Below are positions 32,428 through 44,876 of a stretch of 64,000 nucleotides of DNA, in pieces. The DNA lies in assembly GCA_951799425.1 (NCBI GenBank), contig OX637397.1, positions 16,328,064-16,392,063 on the forward strand. The letters run 5' to 3'. Source of the stretch: Ilex aquifolium (Eukaryota > Streptophyta > Magnoliopsida > Aquifoliales > Aquifoliaceae). The translations under genes and the position numbers were made by a program. Within the stretch, counting starts at the first letter, position 1. Each line of letters begins with the position of its first letter. The notes below the pieces were generated by a model. It did no database searches. It saw only the letters and a list, made by a program, of their open reading frames with translations, and was not told the origin of the DNA.

Positions 32428-34885
32428 AATCCTTTGGCTTAAGGTAAGTCACTGGATGAGAATATAAGGGCAGTATTAGGCTTGTTTTGAGTTACTGGTC
32501 CTAATCAGAAGGTATTAAATCATTTTTAGCTGCTTGTGCCGCCTGTTACTTTTGGTATTTATTGCATGGACATTGATGGTCCCAGAGATATCCCAATGCT
32601 AAAGTGAGATAAACGATTAGTGGGACCCTATAGTGCTGTGTGTCCATGCATAGGTAGAACATATGATATCCCTTTAGAGATATGCTTCTTGTTTGCATTG
32701 AAAGCTTCCATTTTTCACTTTTCATGATTCAGCTGGAAGCAGTTTGTTAAATGCCAGGTGTCAGTGTATTATGGTGTGTGAAACTGGATGTATCAGGTTG
32801 AGTTGTGTGTTGTTATGTTAAGAAGAGGTATGGTTGGCTAGCTGAAACTTAATTTGCATTGGTGAGAGAAGTAATAGTCCTACATCAAGGAACTTTCATC
32901 ATGGTTGCCACATTGAAAATAATCAAATGGGTTTTGTGTTCATTGTAAGACTTCTCTAACTAGGATATGATTTCTTGCCCTTTTTGTTTTTTGTTTTGGG
33001 GGGGTTGCATTCTAGGATATTCATTTCTTCTAATGGTAAACCTCTCAGTTCATTTACACTTGAGACCTAAAATGTCAGTGAATAAGGAAGAAGATTATGC
33101 CTTTTAGTTGAACCAATTGATATGAATATTGGTGAGAGCGATATTTATTTTAAAGGGAAAAAACAGGCCTCTATTATTTTGATATATCCTTGTTTTAATC
33201 GTTTTGTATGGCACTGAAGAGATTAACCCTTTGTTGTACTTGGCTGGGAGACTGCTTAATAAGGTTGAGATTCATTAATGGAAAAATTGTATGAATCATT
33301 GGAGTTCTGAAAAAGAGAAAAGCACCAAAAACCAAAAGGGAAATCTCCATGTGTGATAAATCTTCTATGTGAACTTCACTGGGCGTGTTGATAAAATATT
33401 AACATTAGCAGTTGTTGGTTACTGTTTTTTTGATGTAGCTATTATCGAACAGCTCTTCATTTTTTAGATAAAATCATCTGTTTTCATTGTTTTTTAACTT
33501 GAGGTCGGGAAGGTGGTATTCTAGTGCTCTCTCTCTCATGTTTAAATTGCCTAGAAATATTTTGATACCTCAGAATTCTGATGAACTAGAGAGCTAGAAG
33601 ATACAGTGGAAAATTGTACTGAGTTCATGGGATACTGGCTTGTCAACCACCTTATGAAAGGTTGCATGGTACAAGTCCCCAGTAAAGAGACATAAGATGG
33701 GAAAATTATGGGCAAGGAGATCCCCCACCCCATCCCACGTCATCAAATTGTTTAGCTGAAAGGTGTTAGACTACTAGAAAACAGGGAAAAAAGTAGAATC
33801 AGGAAAGAAAGTGTAACTCGCTTTTGGGTGGATAGTAATGATTTTGTGAACTTTGCTTGTGGTTTTTGTATTAGTTTCTGATGATGCATTTCAAGTAAAT
33901 TTGGATGCAGTGGTGGCTTATTTATATGATTTTTGTTCTTTTTCTGGCAGGGAAGAAGGTGGCTGATCCAAGTTGACTTAAACTCAAACAAAGTTTTCAA
34001 TATCCTTGGGATAATTTTGAAATTCTGGGATTTCGTTGAAGAAATTAGGCTGTAAGTTAAGCATAAACTACTCCTTGCTTAAATTTATGTAGAGCCTTTG
34101 GTTTTCTCTTATGAAGGGAAAAGAGAGTTCAATTGGATACTTGCAGATCAAAGATAATGTCTGAATTTTTTGCACATGCCAATGTGATCAAAAGCTATGC
34201 TTTTCTGAGATTGTACGCAACAATGTGTTAATGGCTCCTACAAGTCACATGCAAAGTTTTACATGAATGTTCAAAGATGTTGACATCTCCATAAACATGG
34301 ATGATGCAGCATTGTTCTCGTCTCGTCAATTTTTTTGGTCATTCCCATTCTCTCTCTCTCTCTCCCCCCCCACCCCCCAATTTTCACTGAGTTGTTCTAA
34401 AACTCCACTTTTTCTTAACTCTCTCTCTCTCTCTCTATGTTCATACATCTTATTAGCCTGCTATCCATGGCATGAACAGTCACACCTCAGTCCAAGTAAG
34501 GTTCACATTCACCAAATTTCAAACTGCTTTTGGTCCCAGTGGTCTTTCTATAGGCTTTTGGTTCTTTCTACTTCTTTCCCTCACATGTTGCATTCATAGA
34601 TGGTCACTCTTATGGATAATGGAGGGGGAAAGGGGATAGCATTTTTTCTTTCAATTTTTGCGTCTGTGTTGAAGAAAGATGGATAAAGAGGAATCAATGA
34701 TCACACTACTGTATTTTGTTTCTAAACGTATGTTGAATCCATGTTTTTCTATGTTTCCTTCCTTAAAGCATGTTTTGCAAACACACTTTCACGAAAACTA
34801 GTAGAAATCACGTCCTATAGTGAAAGAAGCTTTAGAATTACTGTAGAATAGTCAAAAAAACCTCGGTTAAGGAGTGGCTGAGGGG

Positions 34886-34912
34886 TTTGGGTGGGGTGGG
34901 GTGGGGTGGGGT
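34886..34912 (+). repeat. (GGGGT)n tract, quadruplex-capable
   Basis: Five runs of 3-4 G separated by single T lie just past the end of duplication unit 1. It is absent from the matching place in unit 2. Confidence 0.8.
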
Positions 34913-35255
34913 TGCAACCCAAAACACGTAACACTCTGGCCACAAAACAAAAACAAATATGAACTTTACAACTCAGATCAGAAAGTGAAATGAGAGAGAA
35001 AAGGTGGTATGACCAGGATGTACTTTTGAATAGGTCAAAAAGAATTGCCTTTTTGCTTTTATGTGTATAGTGATGTTAGAAAGTATTGTAATAGTGCTGA
35101 CCAAAAAAAAAAAAAATTACTCCGAGCCTAGTATTATGATATACATAGATGAGTTGGTTACAAAGCCAGTATCATATCTTTGGCATAATTCTGGCTGCTC
35201 AAAACTCTCTGAATGCAGCACCAAAAAAAAAACCTATCTGAATGACAAACTCCAA

Positions 35256-35711
35256 GGGGTTGTTTGGTATGGGGGTTTGGCGGAGTTTTGGAACAAGGGG
35301 TTGTTTGGTATAAACCCCCTTAAACTCATGTTTGACAACTATGAAGTATGGACAAGATTTGAAACTCGGCCCGGTCATGGCCCGATCATGAAACCCACAT
35401 ACTTGGGTTTCATGAAACCCAAAGGGGGGGGGGGGGGGGGTTTCATATGTGGGTTAATGAGTTTAAGGTGCAAATGACATTTATACCCCTATATATCCTA
35501 TATACTCCATACATACAAATTGGTTAAGGGGTACAACAGTCATTTATATACAAATATATTATCATAATAGTCATATATCCCTGCTCATACCAAACATGGG
35601 TATGGACAGTATTGAGTTTTGAATCCTATCTTTGAATCCCATATTTGGGTCAAACCCGGGTTTGAACAATCTAATCCAAACCCCTCCCAAAAAACATACC
35701 AAACAAACCCC
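35256..35711. repeat. MITE with GGGGTTGTTTGG termini
   Basis: It starts GGGGTTGTTTGGTATGGGG, and the right end reverse complemented is GGGGTTTGTTTGGTATGTTT, giving imperfect inverted repeats of about 20 bases. The left terminus occurs a second time at 35297, so the end may be duplicated or a second element nested. The G(T)TTGTTTGG end recalls PIF/Harbinger (Tourist-like) MITEs, but the 3-bp target site is not clear. A 17-base G run lies at 35424-35440. Confidence 0.6.
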
Positions 35712-35774
35712 AAATATTCAACCTACTTGTGTTGTGAATTGGCCTCAAGTCTTATCCTTCTCATGGCTGAGTTT

Positions 35775-36350
35775 CTTATCCTTATCACCCGGCCACAAGG
35801 TAAAAGTGGCGGGGACCGTCACACCCGACTTGGCTACAAAAATCCTCAATGTGGTACTGGGCAAACTTTGCTAAACTTTTCAATAACTTGCTAAGTAAAG
35901 AGAATTTTGACTGATAAGGGCTTAGAAGAGACCTTCTCGTGAACAAAATGAAATTCAAGCCCAATATGGGCTTAGTCCGAGTGTGAAAGGCAAGTTTCAA
36001 AGTCATAGAATTAATGTTATCACAGAACGAGAACGACATTTGTAGAAGGCGAACATGCAGGTCTTGAAGAATGTAGGTAAGCCAAGTCATCTCAGTAGCA
36101 GCGTGGGCGAGTGCTCGATACTTGGCCTCAACCACTTATGCGAGCCACAACTTTTTAGAGCTCCAATAAATGCAAGTGCTGCTAAGAAAGATAACATATA
36201 TAGCTAGTAATCGAGCAACGAGTGTCGGAGCATCAAGCCCAATCCACATCACAATAATCGTATAAACCAAGAGACCGATGGTTGTGAAGGAGAAGAGCAT
36301 GATGTATTGTACCATTGAAATAGCAAAGTATTTGTTTGACCACAATGCTA
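35775..36350 (-). pseudogene. Ty1/copia retrotransposon fossil, RNase H region
   Basis: The minus strand carries the end of copia pol: WIGLDAP and WSSKKL (36270-36145), then VEAKYRALAHAATEMTWL and LQDLHV (36132-36050), then a tail with FHTRTKPI. These are RNase H signatures of copia elements. It is a short, broken piece with no LTR found in the window. Confidence 0.75.
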
Positions 36351-36639
36351 CAGGGACTCAGTTGGTTCTCTAGAGGAGGGCCAACGGTGGAAAGCCGCTG
36401 GTTAACTGTCATAGGAGTGGCGAATGATGATTTGATAAAGTACTACCACCGGATAAAAATAAGTTGTTGAGGGGAACAATTCAGAATTAAAGCCGGATTG
36501 ATTCACTAGACATGTATTTGTTGTACATTAGTAGCTGGAGTTTATTTTATATTTGTATTTCTTTTCTATCTTTCAATTTATAATTTTTCTTTTGTTGAGT
36601 ATTTTATTTTTTGATTTTAGAGTTGTTGTAATACCAAAT

Positions 36640-36830
36640 ATTCCCAACCCTTTTATCTTTATTCATTATTTTTATTGAGTATTAGGTATCTATTTTTTAA
36701 CATTAAGGACAACGTTGAATTTGGGTTAGGGGGTGAGGGCGTGTCTTGTGTTGCTAGGCAAAACTTTATTTTTAGGCAATTTTATTTTTTGAAATTTTAC
36801 ATAATGAGCCTTTAGTTAGGTATAGTTAGT
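36640..36830 (+). mobile_element. Possible gypsy retroelement 3' remnant
   Basis: ACATTAAGGACAACGTTGAA followed by TTTGGGTTAGGGGGTGAGG resembles the stretch with a purine-rich tract that precedes the 3' LTR in several plant Ty3/gypsy elements. No LTR pair or coding sequence supports it. Confidence 0.3.
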
Positions 36831-37419
36831 CGAGTCAAGACCTAATCAGTCAATTTATTTTATTTTATTTTGAATACATAATGACAACACATTTTTAATT
36901 TGAGATATTTATAGAGTATTACATATATTCGGTTTGTTGAATTTCATAAATTATATTGAAGTTTGAAAATATTTAACTTAAACTTGAATTTATTGACATT
37001 TAAGCCTATTATGATACTTTATTCTATATTTTAGTATTTTGAGTTGTATTGTCACTTGAAACTTAAAATTTTAGTGCACGTTAACTATGCTATTTAGAGT
37101 TTATTGGATGATACATTTACTTTGAAAACTTGATACACATAGTGACATCGAAAGTATAAAAGAAGGGACGATGGTGTTTTGCGAAAAAAAAGAAAAAAGA
37201 AAAAGAAAATGGTGAATTTATCATGCTTATTCCTTTTATGCAGTAAAAAAAAGAAAAAAAAAAAAATTTCCACCTGTCACACCCAACCGAAAGAATATTG
37301 GCAAAATCAGACTAAAGATAAAATGGCATGAATTTCATTACCCAAAAGCCCAAGGCAATTTCACTATTTTTTTCCAATGCAAAAGTTTTTACAGGCTATA
37401 CACATCCCCTCTTTCTCTC

Positions 37420-37824
37420 TCTTCTTCCATAACCAAAGCCGAGTTACACTTGCCTTAAAACCCAAATCAAGAAATGGAAGCAATTGAGATACGCCCATCT
37501 GTGTTACCAAAAGTTTACTACGCTTAAAGATCAAGTAATAATATTTTTCATGGAGTAAATTACAATTGCAAATAACATAATCGATCATAAAATATTATGA
37601 TCGATTATGAAAAATTACAACTTTCAAAAGCCAAGTTATAGTTTTTAAATGTGAAGTCACAATTGATTGGAATTGAACACAAACAATGGTAACTTCACTT
37701 CTAAGAAGTATAACTTTGACGTTTTAGAAAATGTAACTTTGAGTATGATAATGCTATCCATACGCGAAGAAACGACTGCAGATGACTACATTGAGAACTC
37801 TGATGCTTGCAAAGAAGAAACAAT
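37420..37824 (+). pseudogene. Broken copy of the small gene at 45683-46042
   Basis: Two blocks match the plus-strand gene near 45.7 kb. The 5' block (37436-37515) includes TTAAAACC.AAATCAAG and the start codon with MEAIEIRPSV against MEVIQTSPSM. The 3' block (about 37763-37822) encodes SDACKEE in both. Between them roughly 250 bases are unrelated and AT-rich, and the central part of the protein is missing, so the copy is dead. It ends exactly where duplication unit 2 begins, tail to tail with the minus-strand small gene. Confidence 0.6.
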
Positions 37825-37830
37825 TGGTTT

Positions 37831-38109
37831 CTAGACATGCCCAAAAAGTGGGCTTTTAGTTTTCAGAGACTGGAAAAGAGCCCGAACCCCTATGAGAAAG
37901 TGCTTCGAAGTTGTCTTTGAATATGAAGAAGCAAAAAATGATGAAGCCAAACACATTGGAGACAAAGAAAGAGAATCGTTTGTGCTAACTTCCCTCTCTT
38001 CTTCTTTAATTGTATCTAATAACATCTTAGAGTCTCGGTACCTCATTACACTAACAAATTGTGGTGGTGCAACCTCGGTGACAAACCTTGCAATTCGAGA
38101 GTTTGCCAT
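37831..38109 (-). CDS. Small uncharacterised plant protein, copy 2
   Basis: A frame of 92 codons starting MANSRIARF, paralogous to the gene at 32084-32332. The conserved block TEVAPPQFVSVMR is identical; the next stretch is RDSKMLLDTIKEEEREV, with one residue inserted and Ala changed to Asp. The tail reads through a one-base length difference and gains about ten residues, ending in SPLFGHV. A TATA box is kept upstream. Whether both copies are expressed cannot be seen. The tail-to-tail broken gene on the plus strand ends a few bases away. Family unknown. Confidence 0.55.
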   Translation of the reverse strand: MANSRIARFVTEVAPPQFVSVMRYRDSKMLLDTIKEEEREVSTNDSLSLSPMCLASSFFASSYSKTTSKHFLIGVRALFQSLKTKSPLFGHV

Positions 38110-38212
38110 TTTTCTCTGAAAAAAAAGTCTGTTTGGTAAGAGGTAGAGATGGGACTAGAGAGTTCTCAAGGGGTAGAAGAGTTGTGGATGAGCAAGAACT
38201 CAAGGTAGCTCT

Positions 38213-38228
38213 TGATGTATTTATAGGG
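38213..38228 (-). promoter_or_regulatory. TATA box of small-protein gene copy 2
   Basis: The minus strand reads CCCTATAAATACATCA, about 105 bases before the ATG at 38109, matching copy 1. Its retention through the duplication suggests the promoter was copied with the gene. Confidence 0.6.
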
Positions 38229-38277
38229 GTATGCTTTGGCTTAAGACGGTGAGAAGGGTTGAGTAACTGGTGGTAAG

Positions 38278-38755
38278 TAAGGATGAAAATTTTGTTTCTC
38301 TATATTATTTTGGTCAATTAGAAGATAAAAATATTTTGAAAATACTTTGGAAATAGAATATAAACGGGAAAAATTTTTAGAATTTTATTTTCAAAATATT
38401 TTGAAATATTAGTCAAAACATACCGAAACATGGGCCCCAAGCGACACCCAATTTTTTGTGGATGAGAGAGAATGGGGTTGGGTTCAATCACATGTACACT
38501 TTCCCCGCAACACAATTTGACCAGATTCTAGTAGGGGTACGGGTATGGGTACGGTGTAAAATTAACTTATCTTTTTACTTTTTTTGGAAGATTACTTATC
38601 TTCTTATTTACCACAATTTTTTTTTTTGAAACATTTTAAAATACTTTGAAACAAATCAAAATACAAAGATTTTATCATTTAATCAATGATTCATTTCAAT
38701 TTATATATAAAAAAAATAATTCGATCATTTTAACTGTTTCAGAACGAAATTTAGA
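38278..38755. repeat. hAT-type MITE family 1, copy F (interrupted)
   Basis: It begins TAAGGATGAAAATTTTGTTT, and the right side holds AACTGTTTCAGAACGAAATTT, eroded family ends. The middle, about 38425-38620, does not match other copies and looks like a nested insertion or unrelated filler. No target duplication is readable. It is absent from the matching place of duplication unit 1, so it inserted after the duplication or was lost from unit 1. Confidence 0.55.
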
Positions 38756-39754
38756 GGCTTATGAGAAGCAATTAAATCATTTTTACTGCTAGTGCCGCCT
38801 CTTACTTTCGGTATTTATTACATAGACATTGATGTTCCCAGAGAAATCCACATCAATAGAGCCAGATACAACCAATGCTACGAGGAGGCCGGTACCGACT
38901 TTGGCATTGTAACGAAATATTAACATTACTAGTTGTTGGTTATTGTAGTTATTGTTATTGTTATATATTATCGAACAACTCTTTATTCCTCTTCGTTTTC
39001 TAGATAAACTCTATCAATACTCATTTTTTTTTTTAAACCTTGGAGTCGGAAAGGTGGTTCTCTAGTCAGCTCTCTCTCTTGCGTAATGTCTTGTAATGTT
39101 CAAAGGAAATTTGTGATATATTTATGTAGTTTCAGATCTGTAAATTGCCAACACTACAGAATTCTGATTAATGGAGAGCTAGGAAGATACAGTAAAAAAA
39201 AAAAATATTGAACTGAGTTCTTGGGATATTGGCTTGTCAACAACCTTATGAAAAGTTGCAAGGTATAAGTCCAGTAGAGAGACATGGCATAAGCTCATGG
39301 GAGACACCAACCACCATCCCACTTCATCAATTGTTTAGCTTTAAGCCGTTGGAAAAAAAAAAAAAAATTAGAATCAAGAAACAAAAAGTAACTAGCTTTT
39401 GGGTGGATACTAATGAATTTGCTTGTGGTTTTTGTCCCATGAATTGGTTATTCGTAAATGAGTCGTGAAGGGTATAATGGACAAATCCTATCTCTAATTA
39501 GATCATGAACAAGGTCAGAGAAATCAAAAACTGCTAATCATACAAAGCCCTCAAACCGGCCCAAAATCAATGGGAACATTAATACAATGGTATAAATAGA
39601 ATGCCAAGGCAAAACCCAATGGAAATACTCCTTTATCAAAGAAAATAAATAAACACTACGTAACTTTATTGCATTGAAAAAAACTATACTACTATGACTA
39701 TACTATGGCCCTCCCTTTCTTTTGGGTAGATAGTAAAGATTTTGCCAAATTTTC

Positions 39755-39905
39755 TTCCTCTTTTTTTTTTTTTTGCTATAGGGTGTTCAAGTTTATGCCA
39801 ACTACTCCCTCGACCTTAATGGCTGGTCACCATGACTTGAGCTGATCTAGAGCATGTCTCCAGAGGGAAAAGAATGACTAGCCCTTAGAACTTAGAGACC
39901 TATTT
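39755..39905 (-). repeat. SINE-like 3' end, minus orientation
   Basis: A T run (39757-39772) followed by GTGTTCAAGTTTATGCCAAC and TACTCCCTCG resembles the block after the T run at 45249 (ATTTTCAGGCTTGCGTCGAC, TACTCATG). This suggests two copies of one SINE family. The polymerase III boxes are not clear here. Confidence 0.35.
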
Positions 39906-40041
39906 TTCTTTCTGTTTTTATTACAGTTTTCTAATGATACATTTCAAGTAAGGAAAATACTATTTAGTCCTAATTCAATACAGTCATTAGATTAGAGGTT
40001 GACTCCATATAACATTAAAACTCACAAGTAACTCAATGGTT

Positions 40042-40170
40042 GGGTGGTATACCAAGGGGGCTTTGGTCCAATGGTACTCCTTGCCTTGTAAATATTTTGT
40101 CTTCTTGAGGTCAAGGGTTCAAATCCCCCTTCCCCTTCCCCTTCGCCCTCCCCCCCCCAAAAAAAAAAAA
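40042..40170 (+). repeat. tRNA-derived SINE with 12-bp target duplication
   Basis: The exact 12-mer AACTCAATGGTT lies at 40030-40041 and 40171-40182. The insert holds a box A (TGGTCCAATGG, 40075-40085), a box B matching the tRNA consensus (GGTTCAAATCC, about 40119), a pyrimidine-rich stretch and an A tail. The total length is 129 bp, so nearly the whole body is the tRNA-like head; it may be a very short SINE or a 3'-shortened one. The clean duplication indicates a recent insertion. Confidence 0.88.
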
Positions 40171-41105
40171 AACTCAATGGTTGCATTGAATTAGGTCCCT
40201 GATCAATTAATCCCCAAATTAAATCTCTAGAGCATTGGTCTTTGAATAAATGTGGATGGAGAGGTGGCTTATTTCTATGATTTTTGTTCTTTTTTTTCTG
40301 GAAGAGAAGAAGGTGGCTGATCCAAGTTGACATAAACTCGAACAAAGTTTTTGATATCTTTTGAAAAAATTTGAAATTCTGGGATTTCCATGAAGAAGTT
40401 AGGCTGCAAAGTCAAGCATAAACACAGCACCTCTTCTGTTAAACATTAGGTTTTCTTTTAATGAAGGAAAAGAGCGTTCAATTGGATACTTGTAGATCAA
40501 AGACAATGACAGAATTTTTGACACATACCAAAGTGATCAAAAGCTATATATGCTTTTTGCGACTGTCAGCAACAATGTGGAAAAAAATATACTATTTGGA
40601 TCTACGTTATTGACTTAATTTACTGACCTAAATCACTCATAATCATTGGATTGATAATGATTTGAAGTATTTGTTGGGACCCGTAACAAATTTAATGGTT
40701 GTGATTACTTAAGTCAAAATAATATTATTGATGTGGAAATCACTTCTAGAAATCACATGCAGAGTATCACATGGGTGTTCAAAGACGTTGACACCTCCAT
40801 AAACATGGATGATGTCACATTGTTATCACCCCATTGTCATTGAGTTGCTCCAAAACTCAATTTTTGTTAGCTCTCTCTCTCTCTCTACACACACATCTTA
40901 ATGACCTCTTATCCATGGCATGAACAGTCACAACTCAGGCCAAGTAAGGTTCACATTGACCCAAAGGTTGAACTGCTTTTGGTCCCAATGATCCTTCTAT
41001 AGACTTTTGGTTCCGTCTGGTTCCTTTCCTGATCACATGTAGCATTTCATAGACTTCTTGAGTCGTGTTGAAGGAACAGGTATAAAGATGAATCAATGAT
41101 TGTAA

Positions 41106-44100
41106 TTTTTCTCGTAATATCGTACCGTTTAAACAAGTTTTAAATTAAAATAGAAAGTGGGTTGAACTCATGCTTTTTAATGTATTTAAAAAAGGTGTTT
41201 TTAAGATTTTTGATTGAAATGTGGCGTTCAAACCGGGGCGAATTTAGGAAGAAGGAATTGAAAATTTTGCCTCCACTAAAATTTTAAAAAAATTTGGGTT
41301 ATCTTTAAGATTTATTAAAACTTGCCCCCAATTAAATTTTTTTTTTTAAATCTTTAGAGATAGTTTATATTTTAAAAAAATAAGTAAAATTTTTTAATAA
41401 ATTAAAAAGTAGACTTAAATTTATCTCAAATGACTTAGTATCATGACTCGATCTTTAGTCTCCAGTTCTCTCTCTTCACTCTTGGTTCAAGCTATGTGTC
41501 ATGAAAGCAATCGTAATTCAGGAAATAAGATAGAAATTACGTTATTGTGATGACTAAAGTTTTAAATTTAAAAAAAAAAAAATCAAATGAAGTGGAGGGG
41601 GAAATTTTAGACAGTTATCACTTCTCCAAACATGGACAAACTTCAAGTTGCACCCCTAGAGGACAGTATTGGTGTTGTTTTTCGACTGCACATTTTCATA
41701 CTGAAAGTTGCTATGCATGTTGCCAAAGCAAATATATACTTTATATCTCATGCAAAAGACAGGGATGTGAGTCTAATTTTTAAGTCTATATAATATTACT
41801 CTTTATTAATAGACACTTATCACATCACATGATGGTACACACCAGAATGGTGTGAAACACCATCCGCGCGCAAGTGGGGCATTGGTAGTGGCGCTTTAGA
41901 AGCGCATTTGGCATGTAAGCATCGTACTAAGGATCAATCAGATCATGACCATTTGTTTATTTTTTTTGACCGAACTTTTGATTTCACAAATACATACAAT
42001 AGGATGGTGAATTTCATGATTGATTATTTGATCTTGATCAATGATCAAGTTAAATACCCTAATGGTCAGATCTAGACTGTAGATCGCTAAGAGGTAAGAT
42101 TGGATGATTATGTTTAAATTTGGAAGTAGCTGTTAAAATATGACTGTTAAAGACAATTAATTTTAAAAGTTTAAAGTTTTGTTAATTAAAAGACAAGTCT
42201 GGTTCTCTTCAACAATCACCATACCTGTTCAATGGCTTCCTTAATAGTTACTAATTGGTCTATTTAAGAATTAGTCATTCCAAGGCACTTTAATTTTCCA
42301 TCAATTTCACAAGAAAAAGGCTTGAAACAAAAATAAGTTTCTTAGAAATTGATTTTTGTATAGGCAGAATTCTAGTATCTTGACATATTAGAAAAATCCA
42401 AAGATATTCTAGATTTGACTTCGTTTGTGCATAACGAAGTCAAATAACAGATTGATTTTGGGTTTTATTGTATCTTGGAAAGAAAAAGAGCATAATGACA
42501 TAGCGAGATGAGAAGAAAAAAAAAAGCACGAACCAATGAGAAAATTTGATTTGGGGCTTTATGGAAAGAAAAAAAGCAGCAAAAGAAACAAAATAGCGGT
42601 ATGAGAAAGCACGAACCAATGAAAGGAAGAATAATGGGTTTGAATGTATCTCCTCCCTCTTTCCGGGAGTTAAAAATGATCGCAACAATTAGCATTGCAC
42701 AATGAATATGCTAGCTAGATTAATCCTTTTGATTTGAAAAATGAATATTCATTTTGGCAACAAATAAGTTGAGGTAAATGGAAAGTCCAGAATTTAAGTC
42801 AGTCGTTACAATAGTTGTAGGGTATGAAAATTAAATGAATTAGATAATTATTAGATTAGGGTAATTATAAAATTAAAAACATAACTTTAAATAATTATTT
42901 AAGGACAAATTAGGACGTTAAAAGTTTTTCATTGTAGATATAAATAAATTAGCAAACTTTTATTTAATTATACATTTGGGTACCATACATTATTGGTGGC
43001 ACCAGCCCCTAACAACATCATCACGTAAGCTCAAAATAAGTGTGTGCCGTCTTGACAAGGATAACTAATTAAAGTAAAAAGGTTGATCAGTTGTAAGATT
43101 CTGTAAAGCAAAACTTTGTGCTTATATGTTGGGGTCCCACAAGAAAAAGTGGAAAATGTAGGGTACTCGAACAACGATAACTGATGCCGTCCATTCTGTC
43201 CATTCTGCAAAAGAATAAGACCTTAGAGGAACAGAGTCAACTATGGTACCAAATAAAATATTTTAGTATCGTATGGTCAATTTTTGTAAGTTTTGTAGAT
43301 GATCCTCAAAACTTGTAAATGACTCTAAAAAATTATAAATAATCCTTAATAATTATAAAAATAAATCACAAAATCTATAATGGTGGTACAACACTAAAAA
43401 AAAACTTTTCGATACCGTAAGCTTCTCGTAAAGGAATCCAATAAATAGCTCTAAAAACCAACTCAATACATGGATAAACCCATGCATAACCCTTTCGGCC
43501 AGGTTAGTTACCGTATAATATTGTCTATTTTGGATTAAATTTGTTCGATCTTAACAAAAATTGTACAAGAAATTTTTGACCTACTGAATTTTATAATAAA
43601 TCTCATAGAAGGTTGGAGAATTTTTTTTCTCAACTTACACGCGTCAGTTCTATAGTTGAACAAATGACGAGGCATAACCCGTATGCTTTGAGTTTGAATT
43701 TTTTCAACTACATAAAATGGGATTAACAGGTTACAAATGTCCTTGGTTTGAAGGTAATTACCTGCAATCAAAATTTGTTTTGTAACAGTGAGACCAAAAA
43801 ACACGTGATTATGACGATTCTCGAATAGAAAAAAAGAATAAACATTAAAGTAACAGGGTGAAGCGGCAGAAATAAGAAGAGAGAGGTCCCTATACTTTCA
43901 GTTTCTTTATAGAGTAAGGCAGCTATGTGCTCTTACATGTATGATTTGATTTTTAAAAACATCTATTTTTGCTAAAGGCTCTAGTTTGGGAGAATGCTTA
44001 AAAATTTGGATCTGGATCCTCTCAAATATTTTTAATATTTTTTTCCTTTAATTTTTATCATTCATTATTAACGAGTGAGGGTGTTACATAAATTCACCGA

Positions 44101-44870
44101 GGATGATGTACCTAGAAGGAAAATGGAGAAAATATATGGAAGAAGATCTTAATCTAATTTTTTTTATAAGAGTTCCTTTGCAGAACGGTATGGGAGTGAC
44201 GTTTTCAAAATAACATGATATTGTCCTTTATTTTGGATAATAGACAATATCATTCTGTCTAAATAATTATATTTGGAATATTTGTTTCTGTAACATTACT
44301 CATTTGTCTTTTCTTATACAAGTTTTTGATATGATATGATTAACATCTGTATTCAAAACTAACATGACCTACTAAGGTAAATAACAAATGAGTTACATCT
44401 ATGTCAAATTCGAATAACCTTTAATTTTGACATGACAAGCTCATTTTACCATCCATTATAAAACACTATGAAAGTACATTGTTTTAGGTTGGGTTTTGCT
44501 AAAAGGTGGATCAAGTAGATTGAATATTTTATGGGACAGCAATGTATATATGTTGGATAGATCAAGAAAAGGGAGATTTTTGGTTTACAAATCATGTGGA
44601 AGTACCACAAACACAATGTAAAATGATATGACCCGATTAACAACCTGTTATTTTTAAATTTTTTATTTTTGCAAGTAAGGTGTTTTAAGATGATGCCATG
44701 CCTAGACAATAAACAGTTCATGATGATTACCCTAGCTGACAGACAAACGCAAAGCCAGGATGAAGATAAACTGGCCTGATTGTCATTACTCAAAACAAAA
44801 GTCCAACGGATTTGACAATGGTATTAAAAAAAAGAAAAATGGGCACCATATCACTTATTACTTTTTTTGG
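41106..44870. other. Intergenic stretch, no gene seen
   Basis: AT-rich, with open frames only in low-complexity sequence. The stretch 41230-41350 (GGGGCGAATTTAGGAAG, then AATTTTGCCTCC) resembles ends of TTF-type hAT elements and may be debris of one. A 17-base word GCACGAACCAATGA(G/A)A occurs twice at 42527 and 42610. Nothing else is supported. Confidence 0.5.
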
Positions 44871-44876
44871 GTATTT

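Larger units (their letters stand above)
32050..34700. repeat. Segmental duplication, unit 1
   Basis: This unit is collinear with 37818-41105. Matched anchors include the small gene (32084/37831), GTGCCGCCT..TTACTTT (32537/38791), GTTGTTGGTTA (33411/38931), AGAGCTAG.AAGATACAGT (33591/39175), GAAGAAGGTGGCTGATCCAA (33952/40308), AACATGGATGATG (34294/40804) and CCATGGCATGAACAGTCAC (34466/40914). Identity looks like 75-90% in the aligned parts. Apart from the small gene nothing coding was seen in it. Confidence 0.85.
37818..41105. repeat. Segmental duplication, unit 2
   Basis: Collinear and direct with 32050-34700, but longer because of extra insertions: hAT MITE copy F (about 38.28-38.76 kb), a block at 39.4-39.95 kb that includes a SINE-like 3' end, a SINE at 40042-40170 and a stretch at 40.58-40.74 kb. 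The left breakpoint falls at AATTGG.TT.TAGACATGCC (32049/37819). Confidence 0.85.

Noticed and set aside
35424-35440. 17-base G run (and G runs at 13050-13067 and 58096-58109)
   Set aside because: Homopolymers within repeats, prone to sequencing error; not treated as functional sites.
42440-42695. Overlapping minus-strand frames rich in Phe and Leu
   Set aside because: Low-complexity A/G tracts read in reverse; two frames equally open and no conserved pattern.
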